A stretch of DNA of 64,000 nucleotides. It comes from an uncultured cyanobacterium. GTDB taxonomy: Bacteria; Cyanobacteriota; Cyanobacteriia; Cyanobacteriales; Nostocaceae. The stretch is from the NCBI GenBank assembly GCA_903848645.1, contig CAINGU010000088.1, positions 1 to 64,000 on the forward strand, written 5' to 3'. The stretch's first letter is position 1. The number at the start of each line of letters is the position of its first letter. The position numbers and the translations under genes were made by a program. This document shows positions 1 through 9,197 of this stretch, one piece after another. Below the pieces are notes generated by a model, which searched no databases, was not told where the DNA came from, and saw nothing but the letters and a program-made list of their open reading frames with translations.

Positions 1-1
1 C

Positions 2-2830
2 CAAAATGAAGTTAATATCTGCTGTATTGCAGAAATTAAAAAAGATGACCGACAAGTTGCTGCCCTATTATTAGAACAAGGACAATCACAATATCAACTA
101 GTATTTGGTTTTCAGATTGCTGGACTGCACAACATCTTACACGAAAGTGAAATTAGTGAATTTGCTCATGCCATTGAAGAAGGGATGAAAGATTTACCAA
201 TTGGAGAACGCATCACTTTTTGTACAGGCTGCTACAGTGATGATACCCAACGCCAAACCCAACTTAATGCTTTAGCAAATGATTGTCACCTCAAACCCAT
301 TTCCGTTCTTATTCGCAACGAACAACTACGAATAGAAGAATTGAAAAATGCAGGTACACGCCAACAGTGGCAGCAAATAGCCTTTTGTACCTGGACAAGT
401 GATCAACAAGGTAGTTCCCAGCAAAAAGATTTTGTCGGTGCTGTGATTGAAAAATGCCGCAATCTTGGCACTTGGGTAGTAGAATCAATCACAGGCAATA
501 AACGCATATACCAAGAAACATTCTTCAAAAAGCTATTACTGCAAGGCTTTCAACAGGGATTTATTCAATGGGAGGTATTACTAAATACTAAAATTGGCTT
601 AGAAGTCACACCTTGTAGCGCAGCAGATTTATGGCAATGGTTGTGGAATAGATTTAACGAAGGTGCTGCACCTGCCATTCCCCAAGTTATCACCCTAGAA
701 GAAACAGCCACAGGACTACAACTCACAGAAACTGTAACCACAGACAAACACATCTGTACCTTACTAATTGAAGGCACACAAGGGCGCTCTGCAAGTCCTG
801 AACATCGCTCAGATCATGACCGAGTTTATCTCATAGGCAAGGGTAAAGTCTGCGGTGTGATGACAATGACAGATCCGCCACTGGGTTGGACAAATACCCA
901 AGAACAACTCAAATGGGTGTGGAAAATACTGTCTTCCAGTTATGTCCATGATACAGAAGCATGGGTGGAAATCAGTCGTGGTAATGACTTTTTGATTCAA
1001 GACAATTTAGCCCGTCAAGCCAAGCAATCTAAAGTCGCCCGCACTGTAGCAATTACTAAAGGACAGGGACGTGATATTGGTGCAGAAATCAAACAAGAAG
1101 AATCCTTTGAGGCACAACGGCGGTTGTATGAAGGTACAAAAGCCTTACATTGTGCGCCAGTCTTTTTAGTATACCGTCATAGTGCCGAGGAATTAACTCA
1201 TGCTTGCAATCTACTGGCTAACAGTTTTGAAACCGCCAAGGTACTTAGAGAACGGAATATTGCTTGGGAAATATGGTTACAAACTTTACCTATCACCTGC
1301 AAACGCTTATTACATGATGGTAATTTGAGTGAGCGCCGCTTAACACTTGATACCCAGACAATTGCTGGATTGATGCCTTTGACTATTCCCAAAGATATTG
1401 ATCAGCAAGGTGTAGAGTTTTTGACTAGTCGTGGTGGTAAACCTATTTACGTAGATTTGTTTCATCAGCAAATTGGACGGGCTTTAATTACAGGTACTTC
1501 TGGCTCAGGCAAGAGTGTTTTGGGGTGGCGATTTGCAGAAGAAGCCTTAGTGAACAATATTCCCGTAGTCGGGATGGATATTTCCGCAGGTGGTAACAGC
1601 ACTTTTAAAACAGCTATTGAACTACTGGGTGAACAAGGTGCATATTATGACATTTCTAGTGGTAGTAGTAATCTGCTAGAACCACCGGATTTACGTAGGT
1701 TTGAGAAGCCAGAACGGGAACGACGGATGGAATCTTGGAAGGACTTTATTCGCAAGGCTTTGGTAGCTATTTCTATGGGTAAAGTTGAAAATCCCCATTT
1801 AGCCCAAAGAGTAGATGCAATGCTAGTCAAGGCTTTGGATGTGTTTCTCAAAGACGCAGATATGATTGCTCGTTATAACCGCGCTTTTGAGATGGGTTGG
1901 CTTTCCGCAGAATGGCAGCAAATCCCCACGTTGCCAGATTTTGTCAAGTTTTGCACCAGAGAACGCCTTAATCTGCGGTCTTTTGAAGAAATTGACCGAC
2001 AAGCACTGAACCAAATCCAAAATCAGGTGAGTGCATTACTGGCATCGAGGTTAGGGAAAGCCATTGCCCGTCCGAGTACATTTTCCCCTGAACCTGCAAT
2101 TAAATTCTTTGCCCTGAGTGGATTAACTAACGAACAGGATGCGTATTTGATGGCAATTAATGCCCATACTGCCTGTATCCGTAATGCTTTATCCCATCCC
2201 AAAAGTTTGTTTATTGGTGATGAGCTTTCAGTGCTTTTACGTAAAGATGGTTTTGCTCAAGTCATAGGAGAAACTTGTGCTACAGGACGCAAGGAAGGTA
2301 TTGCAGTTTTGCTTCTATCTCAAGATCCAGACACCATCTGTGATTGTGCAACCGGTTCTCAAATCATGCAAAACATGACATACCGAATTACTGGACGGAT
2401 TACCAGTACAGGGGTTACTTCTTTCCAGCGTTATCTGGGTTATCCTGCCCAGATTATTAGCCAGAATGCAACTGAGGCATTTTTACCACGTATCAGCGAC
2501 CTTTATTCTTGTTGGCTTGTAGAAACAGGGGGCAGATTTTGGCGAACTCGCTTTTACCCTGGAGAAATGATGCTGGCCAGTGTTGCTAATAACCAAAATG
2601 AACGAGAAGCAAGATCACGGGTAATGGCACAATATCCACCAACAGTAAAAGGTAGACTGTTAGGACTCAAAGCCTTTGCGGATGCGTATATCTTAGCTTT
2701 GAAAGAAAACAAAGGTTTTCAACATATTGGACAGGATGTATCTAATGTATCTACTGTGCAAGCTACTCCATTGCTTTCTCAAGTAAATGTTGGTGAACAA
2801 GCTGTAAATAGACCTTTAATCGCCAGTTAA
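2..2830 (+). CDS. VirB4/TraC-like conjugation ATPase, 5' end missing
   Basis: This is the energising ATPase of a type IV secretion (conjugation) apparatus, expected at the inner-membrane face. The reading frame is open from base 2 with no stop, so the gene begins left of the window; the ATG at 185 is internal and has no clear ribosome-binding site. About 942 residues are visible. A Walker A motif, GTSGSGKS, lies near visible residue 500, and a Walker B-like segment ending in FIGDE lies near 737. The segment after it (LLLSQDPDTI) fits the HerA/FtsK-type fold of VirB4 proteins. Five genes on the same strand downstream look like other secretion-channel parts, which supports the assignment. A TraG/VirD4 coupling protein or a generic HerA ATPase is less likely because of the long N-terminal region and the neighbours. 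Confidence 0.75.
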   Translation, partial: QNEVNICCIAEIKKDDRQVAALLLEQGQSQYQLVFGFQIAGLHNILHESEISEFAHAIEEGMKDLPIGERITFCTGCYSDDTQRQTQLNALANDCHLKPISVLIRNEQLRIEELKNAGTRQQWQQIAFCTWTSDQQGSSQQKDFVGAVIEKCRNLGTWVVESITGNKRIYQETFFKKLLLQGFQQGFIQWEVLLNTKIGLEVTPCSAADLWQWLWNRFNEGAAPAIPQVITLEETATGLQLTETVTTDKHICTLLIEGTQGRSASPEHRSDHDRVYLIGKGKVCGVMTMTDPPLGWTNTQEQLKWVWKILSSSYVHDTEAWVEISRGNDFLIQDNLARQAKQSKVARTVAITKGQGRDIGAEIKQEESFEAQRRLYEGTKALHCAPVFLVYRHSAEELTHACNLLANSFETAKVLRERNIAWEIWLQTLPITCKRLLHDGNLSERRLTLDTQTIAGLMPLTIPKDIDQQGVEFLTSRGGKPIYVDLFHQQIGRALITGTSGSGKSVLGWRFAEEALVNNIPVVGMDISAGGNSTFKTAIELLGEQGAYYDISSGSSNLLEPPDLRRFEKPERERRMESWKDFIRKALVAISMGKVENPHLAQRVDAMLVKALDVFLKDADMIARYNRAFEMGWLSAEWQQIPTLPDFVKFCTRERLNLRSFEEIDRQALNQIQNQVSALLASRLGKAIARPSTFSPEPAIKFFALSGLTNEQDAYLMAINAHTACIRNALSHPKSLFIGDELSVLLRKDGFAQVIGETCATGRKEGIAVLLLSQDPDTICDCATGSQIMQNMTYRITGRITSTGVTSFQRYLGYPAQIISQNATEAFLPRISDLYSCWLVETGGRFWRTRFYPGEMMLASVANNQNEREARSRVMAQYPPTVKGRLLGLKAFADAYILALKENKGFQHIGQDVSNVSTVQATPLLSQVNVGEQAVNRPLIAS

Positions 2831-2920
2831 CAAAGTTGTTTTCTTTCCTGACAAAAGATTCTGAAGTAAAACTTCTATTCACATAATTGACACTGAAATT
2901 TACCAACAGGAAGTTTAATT

Positions 2921-3721
2921 ATGAAACTCAAATTCATCTCAATTCAATTCATTAGTTTGCTGTTAGTTCTGAGTATTAACTCAATTAATAAACCAGCCTT
3001 AGCTACTACTCAACCTAACAATACAGTAAACGGTAATCAAGTTAGCGGAAACAATATTTTTGTAGAGAATACAGAGAATCAAATTAATAACTTTATTGGA
3101 GATGTGAAAAACTTTGTTCAAGAAGACTTGTTCAGTCCCATAACTAATTTGATTAACTCAACAATTGGTGCATTCCAAATTCCCGATATTTCTAAATTAT
3201 GGAATCAGATTTTGGGAGGTTCAGCCAGTCAAGACCCTGGAGCCATATTATCGGAAATCTTGGAAAATAAAACCAATGGTCAAAGTTCTTACGGTATTCG
3301 GGAAGATATTGGTAAGGATACTACCAGAAATATTGTGACTGAAATTGCTAATCAAACAACTTTGAGCCAAACAGCCCAAACGCAAATGGCGCAAGTTCAG
3401 CAAGTTACTCAACAAGACACTCAAAAGATTATCAGTTTAGGAGAAGAGTCCCAAACATTAGATGTTACTCAACAAATTTTGCAAAACTTGTCTCAACAAA
3501 CAGCCCTTAATAGTCAAATTAATCAGCGAATATTTCAAGAAGCACAACAAGCAAGAATTGATAGGTCATTAAACAACACTTTGATTGTACAAACAGCCAA
3601 AGAACTGGCAGCTATTAATACTGCTGACCGCCGTAAAAATATAGCCGCTGGTAATGCCATGACTCAACAAGCTGGATTACTAATGATGCCTGGTGGTGTA
3701 ACTTTGGGTGATGAAAAGTAA
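2921..3721 (+). CDS. Secreted Gln/Asn-rich protein, VirB5/TrbJ-like by position
   Basis: A 266-residue protein with a clear N-terminal signal peptide (basic start, hydrophobic stretch to about residue 22, then an Ala-rich cleavage region ending near PALA). The mature part is rich in Gln and Asn and predicted mostly helical, with a long heptad-like stretch around residues 140-230. An aggaag ribosome-binding site lies a few bases before the ATG. It stands between the VirB4-like and VirB6-like genes, which is where VirB5/TrbJ-type minor pilus proteins often lie. Sequence similarity to a named family is not obvious to me, so the role is inferred from position, export signal and composition. Confidence 0.5.
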   Translation: MKLKFISIQFISLLLVLSINSINKPALATTQPNNTVNGNQVSGNNIFVENTENQINNFIGDVKNFVQEDLFSPITNLINSTIGAFQIPDISKLWNQILGGSASQDPGAILSEILENKTNGQSSYGIREDIGKDTTRNIVTEIANQTTLSQTAQTQMAQVQQVTQQDTQKIISLGEESQTLDVTQQILQNLSQQTALNSQINQRIFQEAQQARIDRSLNNTLIVQTAKELAAINTADRRKNIAAGNAMTQQAGLLMMPGGVTLGDEK

Positions 3722-3797
3722 ATTTGAATTTCAAAATTACCGTTTTTGTGGACTTACGAAAAAGTCTGCCCTGATCATACTTTCTTACAGTTAGTTG

Positions 3798-4931
3798 ATG
3801 AGCTTAATTAATATGATGTACCTAATTGCTCAATCACTTCCAGTCACAGGTGGAGAAACTCAAGCTTTAGATATTGTCTCCAGTTCTTTAGAACTATCTC
3901 GTGCCACAGTTGAATCGTGGAATTTAGTTTGGCAAGTCAGCCTAGATCCTGTGAAATCTAGTTTATGGTATGGCTTAGTCAAATTAGGTATTACTTTGGG
4001 AGCAGCTAGTATCTTGTTTGTGACACTGACAACAGGAAAGGAAATTATTGAAAAACAATCTTGGTCAGAATTAGCAGCTATTTTTGTTTGGCCACTGGTA
4101 ATTATGATATTTCTTGGTAGTAATGGTAATTTTCTCGCTAAAACCATTTTTTTTATTCGAGGCTTTGCTTATAACCAAGTACAAAATATTCTGCAAATTC
4201 AAGTTGGTGAATTAACTTTCAAGTCTGCGATTGCTAATGTAACTATTAGCAGTATTGCTAGACAACAGTTAGAAAATCTTTATAGTGAATGTCAGGGACA
4301 AGTTGGTACAGATTTAATTGAATGTTGGAACTCAAAGCAAGCTCAAGCCCAAGCTATTATTACCGCAGCGGAAGAGAAAGCTAAATCTCCACTTCAACCA
4401 TTGCGAGATTTTGGCAGTTTTATCTGGAGTAGAACCTTACCTGGTCAAATCGGTACTGCTGTGCAATTTGTGAATGACCCAGGGAGTGTGTTTCGAGATA
4501 CGGCTATTCCCATTATTCGCTTAATTCTTTATGCCCTGCAATGGGGATTTGTCAACATTTTAGAAGCAGCATTATTGCTAACTGCTTTATTTGCACCAAT
4601 CGCAGTGGGTTTATCACTTTTACCATTGCAAGGTCGTCCTATTTGGGCTTGGTTAACTGGGTTTATTTCTCTATTTGGTGTCCAACTTGGATACAACATT
4701 TTAGTAGGTCTAACAGCCGTTGTCTTGGTCAAATCAGGGGCAGCATTAGCATCTGATGTCGCTTTCATGTTTTTCTTGAGTATTTTTGCTCCAGCTTTAG
4801 CAGTGTTGATAGCGGGAGGTGGGGGAACAGCAATTTATAATGGTATTTCTGCCAACGTCAAAGGCTTAATTGATATTCTCAGTAGTGCAATTGGTACAGC
4901 AACTAGTGTTGCTTTGATTCGCAGGGTTTAA
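3798..4931 (+). CDS. Polytopic membrane protein, VirB6/TrbL-like
   Basis: About 377 residues from the ATG at 3798; a TTG codon lies directly before it. There are several hydrophobic segments: residues about 50-75, 90-115, a cluster at 230-320 and one near 325-345. A more polar, Cys-containing periplasmic-type loop lies between residues about 125 and 200. This arrangement, with a C-terminal run of membrane spans and an Ala/Gly-rich tail, is typical of VirB6/TrbL proteins that form the inner-membrane channel of conjugation systems. The gene follows the secreted VirB5-like gene by about 75 bases. No catalytic motif is expected. Another conjugation membrane protein of the TraG-N type would be the main alternative. 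Confidence 0.55.
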   Translation: MSLINMMYLIAQSLPVTGGETQALDIVSSSLELSRATVESWNLVWQVSLDPVKSSLWYGLVKLGITLGAASILFVTLTTGKEIIEKQSWSELAAIFVWPLVIMIFLGSNGNFLAKTIFFIRGFAYNQVQNILQIQVGELTFKSAIANVTISSIARQQLENLYSECQGQVGTDLIECWNSKQAQAQAIITAAEEKAKSPLQPLRDFGSFIWSRTLPGQIGTAVQFVNDPGSVFRDTAIPIIRLILYALQWGFVNILEAALLLTALFAPIAVGLSLLPLQGRPIWAWLTGFISLFGVQLGYNILVGLTAVVLVKSGAALASDVAFMFFLSIFAPALAVLIAGGGGTAIYNGISANVKGLIDILSSAIGTATSVALIRRV

Positions 4932-5319
4932 GGGATAATGAACTTTCCAATAAAAATACCGCATTGCTTTTACAGTAGGGAGTTTTTTAGTAAGTGAAAA
5001 AGTCGTGTTTATTCGTTAAACTTTGATAATTAATCGTCATAATCATCCAATATTAATTAGGATTTAACTCTTTTGGATTGACTATGTTGTCAATAATTAA
5101 TCTATATATCTGAGGTGAAATACAACAATTGTCAATTCTTATGGCTCGATTCAAAAATTATGCAAACAGAGGGGAATCAAGAATATCCTGAATCGGGATA
5201 TATAGCGGTTTTAGATAATATGAAAACACCAAAATTCTTAAATTGCTGATTGTAAAATCATTTCCGCATTGTTTTTAATCTCACTCAACTGCACACCGTT
5301 ATATTGAACTGGGATAGCT
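4932..5319. other. Intergenic gap inside the conjugation gene set
   Basis: This gap of 388 bases separates the VirB6-like gene from the next transfer gene. It is AT-rich and contains no open frame with a ribosome-binding site or recognisable product. Part of it may be the promoter of the downstream three genes, but I cannot point to a convincing -35/-10 pair, and no terminator hairpin is evident. Confidence 0.4.
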
Positions 5320-6045
5320 ATGGAAATCAAACGACTGCAATCACCACTGCTGCCGGAATCCAAAAATTTATTAGCTATTTGTTTTTTGTGTTTAACGGCA
5401 TTCAATAGTCTGATATTTCTGTTAATCTTATTCACTGCTTTTAGAGTCAATAAAATGGCTGAACGTAAGACTACCTTTGCTCAATTATTGAATGGTGAAA
5501 CAATCTACATTTCTGAGCAAGACCGTAACTGGCGCTATCCAGGAGTGATTCAGAAAGTAGTCAGTGATTGGACAACTCTAACATTTAATTGGGATGAAAA
5601 ACTTACTGGTACTAATCAACCAGACCAAGGTGTTCAAGTTGGTAAAAAAGGGCGCATTCCTACAACGGCTTGGTTTGCTTCTCTACTACTAGAACCGGAA
5701 TTTGCCAAGGCTTCTTTACCGAAGATTGCTGAATTAGTTCCTACTAGCGTTTTTACAGGACAGATTCGCAGTACAACTATTATCTCCTATCTGTCAGAAC
5801 CGAGAGCAATAAGATTAGGAGAATGGGAAATAGATATGGTTGCTACTCGCATTTTAGTTGACCGCACCACTGGTAGAGATGAACGTATTTCTTTCAATCG
5901 CACATTTACAGTCCAAGCAGTGGAAATTCCCCGTTCTCCGTTAGGAAAAGATGCCCCATTGGTAGAACAGAAAATTTATGAAATGCGCTCATCTGGATTG
6001 CAAATTATCAGAATGGTTGAATTTAATCCTCAGCAACGACGTTAA
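5320..6045 (+). CDS. Single-pass membrane protein, VirB8/TraE-like by architecture
   Basis: The protein has 241 residues. A hydrophobic segment at about residues 18-43 follows a short basic and polar start and is followed by a soluble domain of about 195 residues, expected in the periplasm. This one-span-plus-periplasmic-domain layout, and the place directly before the VirB10-like gene, resemble VirB8/TraE assembly factors. I do not recognise a diagnostic VirB8 sequence motif, so this is inference from context. The 3' end lies 34 bases before the start chosen for the next gene. Confidence 0.45.
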   Translation: MEIKRLQSPLLPESKNLLAICFLCLTAFNSLIFLLILFTAFRVNKMAERKTTFAQLLNGETIYISEQDRNWRYPGVIQKVVSDWTTLTFNWDEKLTGTNQPDQGVQVGKKGRIPTTAWFASLLLEPEFAKASLPKIAELVPTSVFTGQIRSTTIISYLSEPRAIRLGEWEIDMVATRILVDRTTGRDERISFNRTFTVQAVEIPRSPLGKDAPLVEQKIYEMRSSGLQIIRMVEFNPQQRR

Positions 6046-6079
6046 AGATCATGGATTTAAGAAGGAAAAAACTAAAATC

Positions 6080-7711
6080 ATGGACAATTCACATCAAAAT
6101 CATTCAAATCAAAACCAAGAATTTGACTCCTACGAAAATTCTGCTGATTCTTCTCTAGAATCCCATACTAATAACGGCAATTATCATTCTCACCAAACTG
6201 CTATACAAGAGGAAGATATCAGTCCTGAAGACGAGCAAAGATTGGCAGGACATAACCCTACTGCAAATCAATTAATTTCTCAAGAATATCGCTTGAAACA
6301 AGATCAAGAAACAGCAATAGAACGACCGTTAGCAGAAAAACCTGGTGTTCGTCTAGTATCAGTAATTACTTTGGTGGGATTGGTTATTGTTTCTGGTTCA
6401 ACCCTCTGGTTTGGATTTCTGCAACCCAAACCTCCTGCTAAACAAGCAGCGAAAACCGCTAATCCTTCTCCCAGTAATGAACCAGTTTTAGATGAGTCTG
6501 CTGACCTTAAAAGCCGATTAGCCTTTCAAGATCAACAGCAACAACTTAATGTCAAACCAGTCTCTGCTACATCTCCGAGTCCAACATCATCAGCTAAACC
6601 ACAACCATCATCACCAGTACGGACAGTCCGACAGACTATTTCACCGCGCACTACTGCTGTTAGAGTTGCTGAACCTGCACCCAGTCTTAGGCGGTATTCT
6701 TCCCCAACTTCGGTAAATTCACCTGTAAATCGTACAGTCCCACGCACAATTCAACGACCAGTACAACAAGCTGAAAATAATGTTGATCCTTTACAGCAAT
6801 GGAACAAATTAGCTAGTTTGGGACAGTCACAAATCGGTAACTCGACAATAGCCTCAACTCAGGAAAACCCGACAGCAAATAATCAAACTTTCAAAACCTT
6901 AAAATCAAGTACACCCAATCCCCAAGAAGCTGAACTACAAACAGTTTTAATTGGTTCTAAAAGTGTTGATACTCAAGCTAACTTAACTCCCGGTATGGTG
7001 GGTATCCTCAACCGTACTTCTGCAAATTTAGTCAATTCCAATGTCAGCAGCAATAAGGATGTAGCACTGGGTACTTCTGTTCCGGCTAAAGTGATCATGC
7101 CGATGATTTGGGATGAAGGTGGTAAAAATCCCAATGACCGCTTTGCTGTGGAGTTAACTAAACCCCTCAAAGCTACAGATGGCACAGAGGCACTTCCTGT
7201 TGGTACTGTTATCGTCGCTAAAACCACAGCCGTAGGTAAAAAGAATAATTTGGTGTCAGCTACTGGTATCGCTTTAGTTTATCCTGACTCCCAAGGTACA
7301 GTTAAACAGGAAACGATACCAGTTAGTACGCTATTAATTCGGGGTAACAACAAGCGACCATTGATTGCTCAAAAGCTTAATGATGTGGGGTCAGAAATTG
7401 CTCAACAAGATTTGTTAGTGGGATTACTCAGTAGTTTGGGAAAAGTAGGTAGCATTGTCAATCAACCCCGGACTCAATCTAGCACTGTTGTTTCCAATGG
7501 TACTTTTAATCAAAATACTGTTTCTAGCACCGCTGACCCGCAAATTTGGGCGGCTGCGTTGGAGGGATTTTTTAGTCCAGTCAGCGATCGCTTGTCGAGA
7601 CGGTCTGACCAAGCAGTGCAAGAATTATTACAACGTCCTAATATTCAATTTCTACCTGAAGGTACAGAAGTCTCCGTTGTTGTCAATAATTTTTTGCAAG
7701 TTGCCCGGTAA
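6080..7711 (+). CDS. VirB10/TrbI-like channel protein
   Basis: VirB10 proteins span from the inner to the outer membrane and form part of the secretion core complex. I chose the ATG at 6080 (543 residues) because an aagaagga ribosome-binding site precedes it; the open frame extends back to 5978 inside the previous gene. The layout fits the family: a polar cytoplasmic N-terminus, one membrane span at about residues 88-112, a long Pro/Ser/Thr-rich stretch to about 255, and a C-terminal beta-rich domain. That domain contains the family-typical segment where a ligand of the form DRFAVEL is followed by LPVGTVIVA and a region on constants for the channel barrel (about residues 320-430). The next gene is VirB9-like, which is the natural partner. 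Confidence 0.7.
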   Translation: MDNSHQNHSNQNQEFDSYENSADSSLESHTNNGNYHSHQTAIQEEDISPEDEQRLAGHNPTANQLISQEYRLKQDQETAIERPLAEKPGVRLVSVITLVGLVIVSGSTLWFGFLQPKPPAKQAAKTANPSPSNEPVLDESADLKSRLAFQDQQQQLNVKPVSATSPSPTSSAKPQPSSPVRTVRQTISPRTTAVRVAEPAPSLRRYSSPTSVNSPVNRTVPRTIQRPVQQAENNVDPLQQWNKLASLGQSQIGNSTIASTQENPTANNQTFKTLKSSTPNPQEAELQTVLIGSKSVDTQANLTPGMVGILNRTSANLVNSNVSSNKDVALGTSVPAKVIMPMIWDEGGKNPNDRFAVELTKPLKATDGTEALPVGTVIVAKTTAVGKKNNLVSATGIALVYPDSQGTVKQETIPVSTLLIRGNNKRPLIAQKLNDVGSEIAQQDLLVGLLSSLGKVGSIVNQPRTQSSTVVSNGTFNQNTVSSTADPQIWAAALEGFFSPVSDRLSRRSDQAVQELLQRPNIQFLPEGTEVSVVVNNFLQVAR

Positions 7712-7752
7712 ACTAACTGCACCCACAACGGGTGGGTTTCTTGGAGGTTGTT

Positions 7753-8469
7753 ATGAAACAATTTACTACTTTTGTTATCACGACTAGCGTATTATTGCTG
7801 GGGATAGCAGCACCTATTGTCCAGGCACAAACACCTGCTTATCGCTTTATTGACAGGGATATAGCTGCAAAAACGAGAATTCAGGTTCAAGTTACACCAG
7901 GACTGGCTACACCTATTAGCTTTAGTCAAACCAACGAAGCGATCGCCTACATTCTAGTAGCAGATCCTTCACGACTGGTCTACACCACAGATACAGATTT
8001 AAAAAGCGGACAAGCTACAACTATCTTTTTAAAAGCAATCCAACCGCTAAAGTTTCCAGGGTCTACCACCACTGCTATCACTAACTTACTTGTTCAAACT
8101 GTAGATTCTCAAGGACAAAAGCGACTCTACAATTTTGATATCATTCCCCAACGCAAAAAACCTGGGTATGTCGGTATTCAAATTGCTAATGCAATTCCTG
8201 GAAAGCAAAAATTATTAATAGATGAAAATCGTCAAGTTACAGTTGATGATATTGAAGCTGGGCTAAAAATTGCTATTAAACGTGGTTACACTCACAGCAA
8301 TGACCCTATTGTTCCTAAAGTCCGACAACTTTTAGCTTTGTTACGCACTAATAAAGTTACTATTTCCGAAGCAGCTAAATCTGTTGATGTGCCACTAGAA
8401 GTAATTTTGGAATTAGGGAAAATGGCAGTTAATCAACGCTATTGTCAAAAGCTTATTCCTGATTGTTAA
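7753..8469 (+). CDS. Exported VirB9/TraK-like protein
   Basis: The protein has 238 residues from the ATG at 7753, chosen because a strong ggagg ribosome-binding site lies six bases upstream; the frame extends a little further to 7732. The N-terminus is a signal peptide, with a hydrophobic run ending near PIVQAQ. The following domain (about residues 30-140) is beta-rich and predicted to bind conserved channel partners, as expected for VirB9/TraK proteins that complex with VirB10 at the outer membrane. The C-terminal 70 residues are helical and contain a helix-turn-helix-like stretch (VTISEAAKSVDVPLEVI), which is unusual for VirB9. It is the last gene of the transfer set. Confidence 0.5.
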   Translation: MKQFTTFVITTSVLLLGIAAPIVQAQTPAYRFIDRDIAAKTRIQVQVTPGLATPISFSQTNEAIAYILVADPSRLVYTTDTDLKSGQATTIFLKAIQPLKFPGSTTTAITNLLVQTVDSQGQKRLYNFDIIPQRKKPGYVGIQIANAIPGKQKLLIDENRQVTVDDIEAGLKIAIKRGYTHSNDPIVPKVRQLLALLRTNKVTISEAAKSVDVPLEVILELGKMAVNQRYCQKLIPDC

Positions 8470-8488
8470 CTTCAATGTAAAATCAATC

Positions 8489-8509
8489 AAATCTCCCTTG
8501 TAGAGATTT
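8489..8509. terminator. Weak hairpin between convergent genes
   Basis: A 7-bp stem (aaatctc / gagattt) with a 7-base loop lies between the ends of the convergent conjugation and macrodomain genes. It could end transcription from either side, but it lacks a strong GC stem and a long T tract, so the assignment is tentative. Confidence 0.3.
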
Positions 8510-8513
8510 ATTG

Positions 8514-9197
8514 CTAAGTTTTAGGTAAGATAGTTGGATGAAAATTTGGAAGTAGGAGTAAAGTTTTTTGCACTGTAGTAATCCCTATTCCTTCCGTGGA
8601 TAAAAATTTAGATAAATTACATATACTCTCATCTAGCATTGCTTGCTTAACTCGTTTAATGTATGTTTTACCTAAACCAGTTAATTCTACAATTTCTCTT
8701 TCCGATAGTGATGAAAAAGTAATTTTTAGGTTACTAAAGATATCATCAGGTGCATTAGTATCGTACATATATATCTCGATAGGCAATTCACATTGACTCA
8801 AATACTTATTCATAATTTCTAAAGATTCGTTTTGGTGAATTCCTCCGTTTTGTGTACCAAGCAGCGGAAACGCAATGGAAGTTATCTCTTTTTCTCTATA
8901 GGTATTAACAAATTTTTGTAAGCCCAATTCTAGAAACTCTAATTTTGATGGTTTCTTCCAGTGCTGTTTGGTTGGGAAATTCAAAACCCAACGATGGTCA
9001 TCTTTATACAGCCACAACTTGCCAATTTCCATCGAGCTTTGCTTGCAAATATCCACATAACGTGCATACATTTCTGGATATCTCAAGCGAAACTCTAATG
9101 CAATACCTGCACCCATTACCCCGACACAGTTAACGGTGTTTACCAGTGTTTGACAATTTGAGGTAAATAAATTGCCCTTAATAATTTTGAGGCTCAT
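8514..9197 (-). CDS. DarG-type macrodomain protein (putative antitoxin)
   Basis: The protein has 227 residues. The N-terminal 150 or so form a macrodomain of the DarG/ALC1-like class: the start KIIKGNLF, the motif LVNTVNCVGVMGAGIA, the HWKKPS segment and the glycine-rich ligand loop AFPLLGTQNGG are all visible. Such domains remove ADP-ribose from DNA or protein; DarG reverses the thymidine ADP-ribosylation made by DarT. The last 75 residues contain a helix-hairpin-helix-like stretch (VELTGLGKTYIKRVKQAM) that may bind DNA. The start codon lies 20 bases inside the 3' end of the upstream gene, whose C-terminal domain looks like DarT, so the two are probably translated together as toxin and antitoxin. 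It is short for DarG, which normally carries a larger C-terminal domain. Confidence 0.75.
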   Translation of the reverse strand: MSLKIIKGNLFTSNCQTLVNTVNCVGVMGAGIALEFRLRYPEMYARYVDICKQSSMEIGKLWLYKDDHRWVLNFPTKQHWKKPSKLEFLELGLQKFVNTYREKEITSIAFPLLGTQNGGIHQNESLEIMNKYLSQCELPIEIYMYDTNAPDDIFSNLKITFSSLSEREIVELTGLGKTYIKRVKQAMLDESICNLSKFLSTEGIGITTVQKTLLLLPNFHPTILPKT

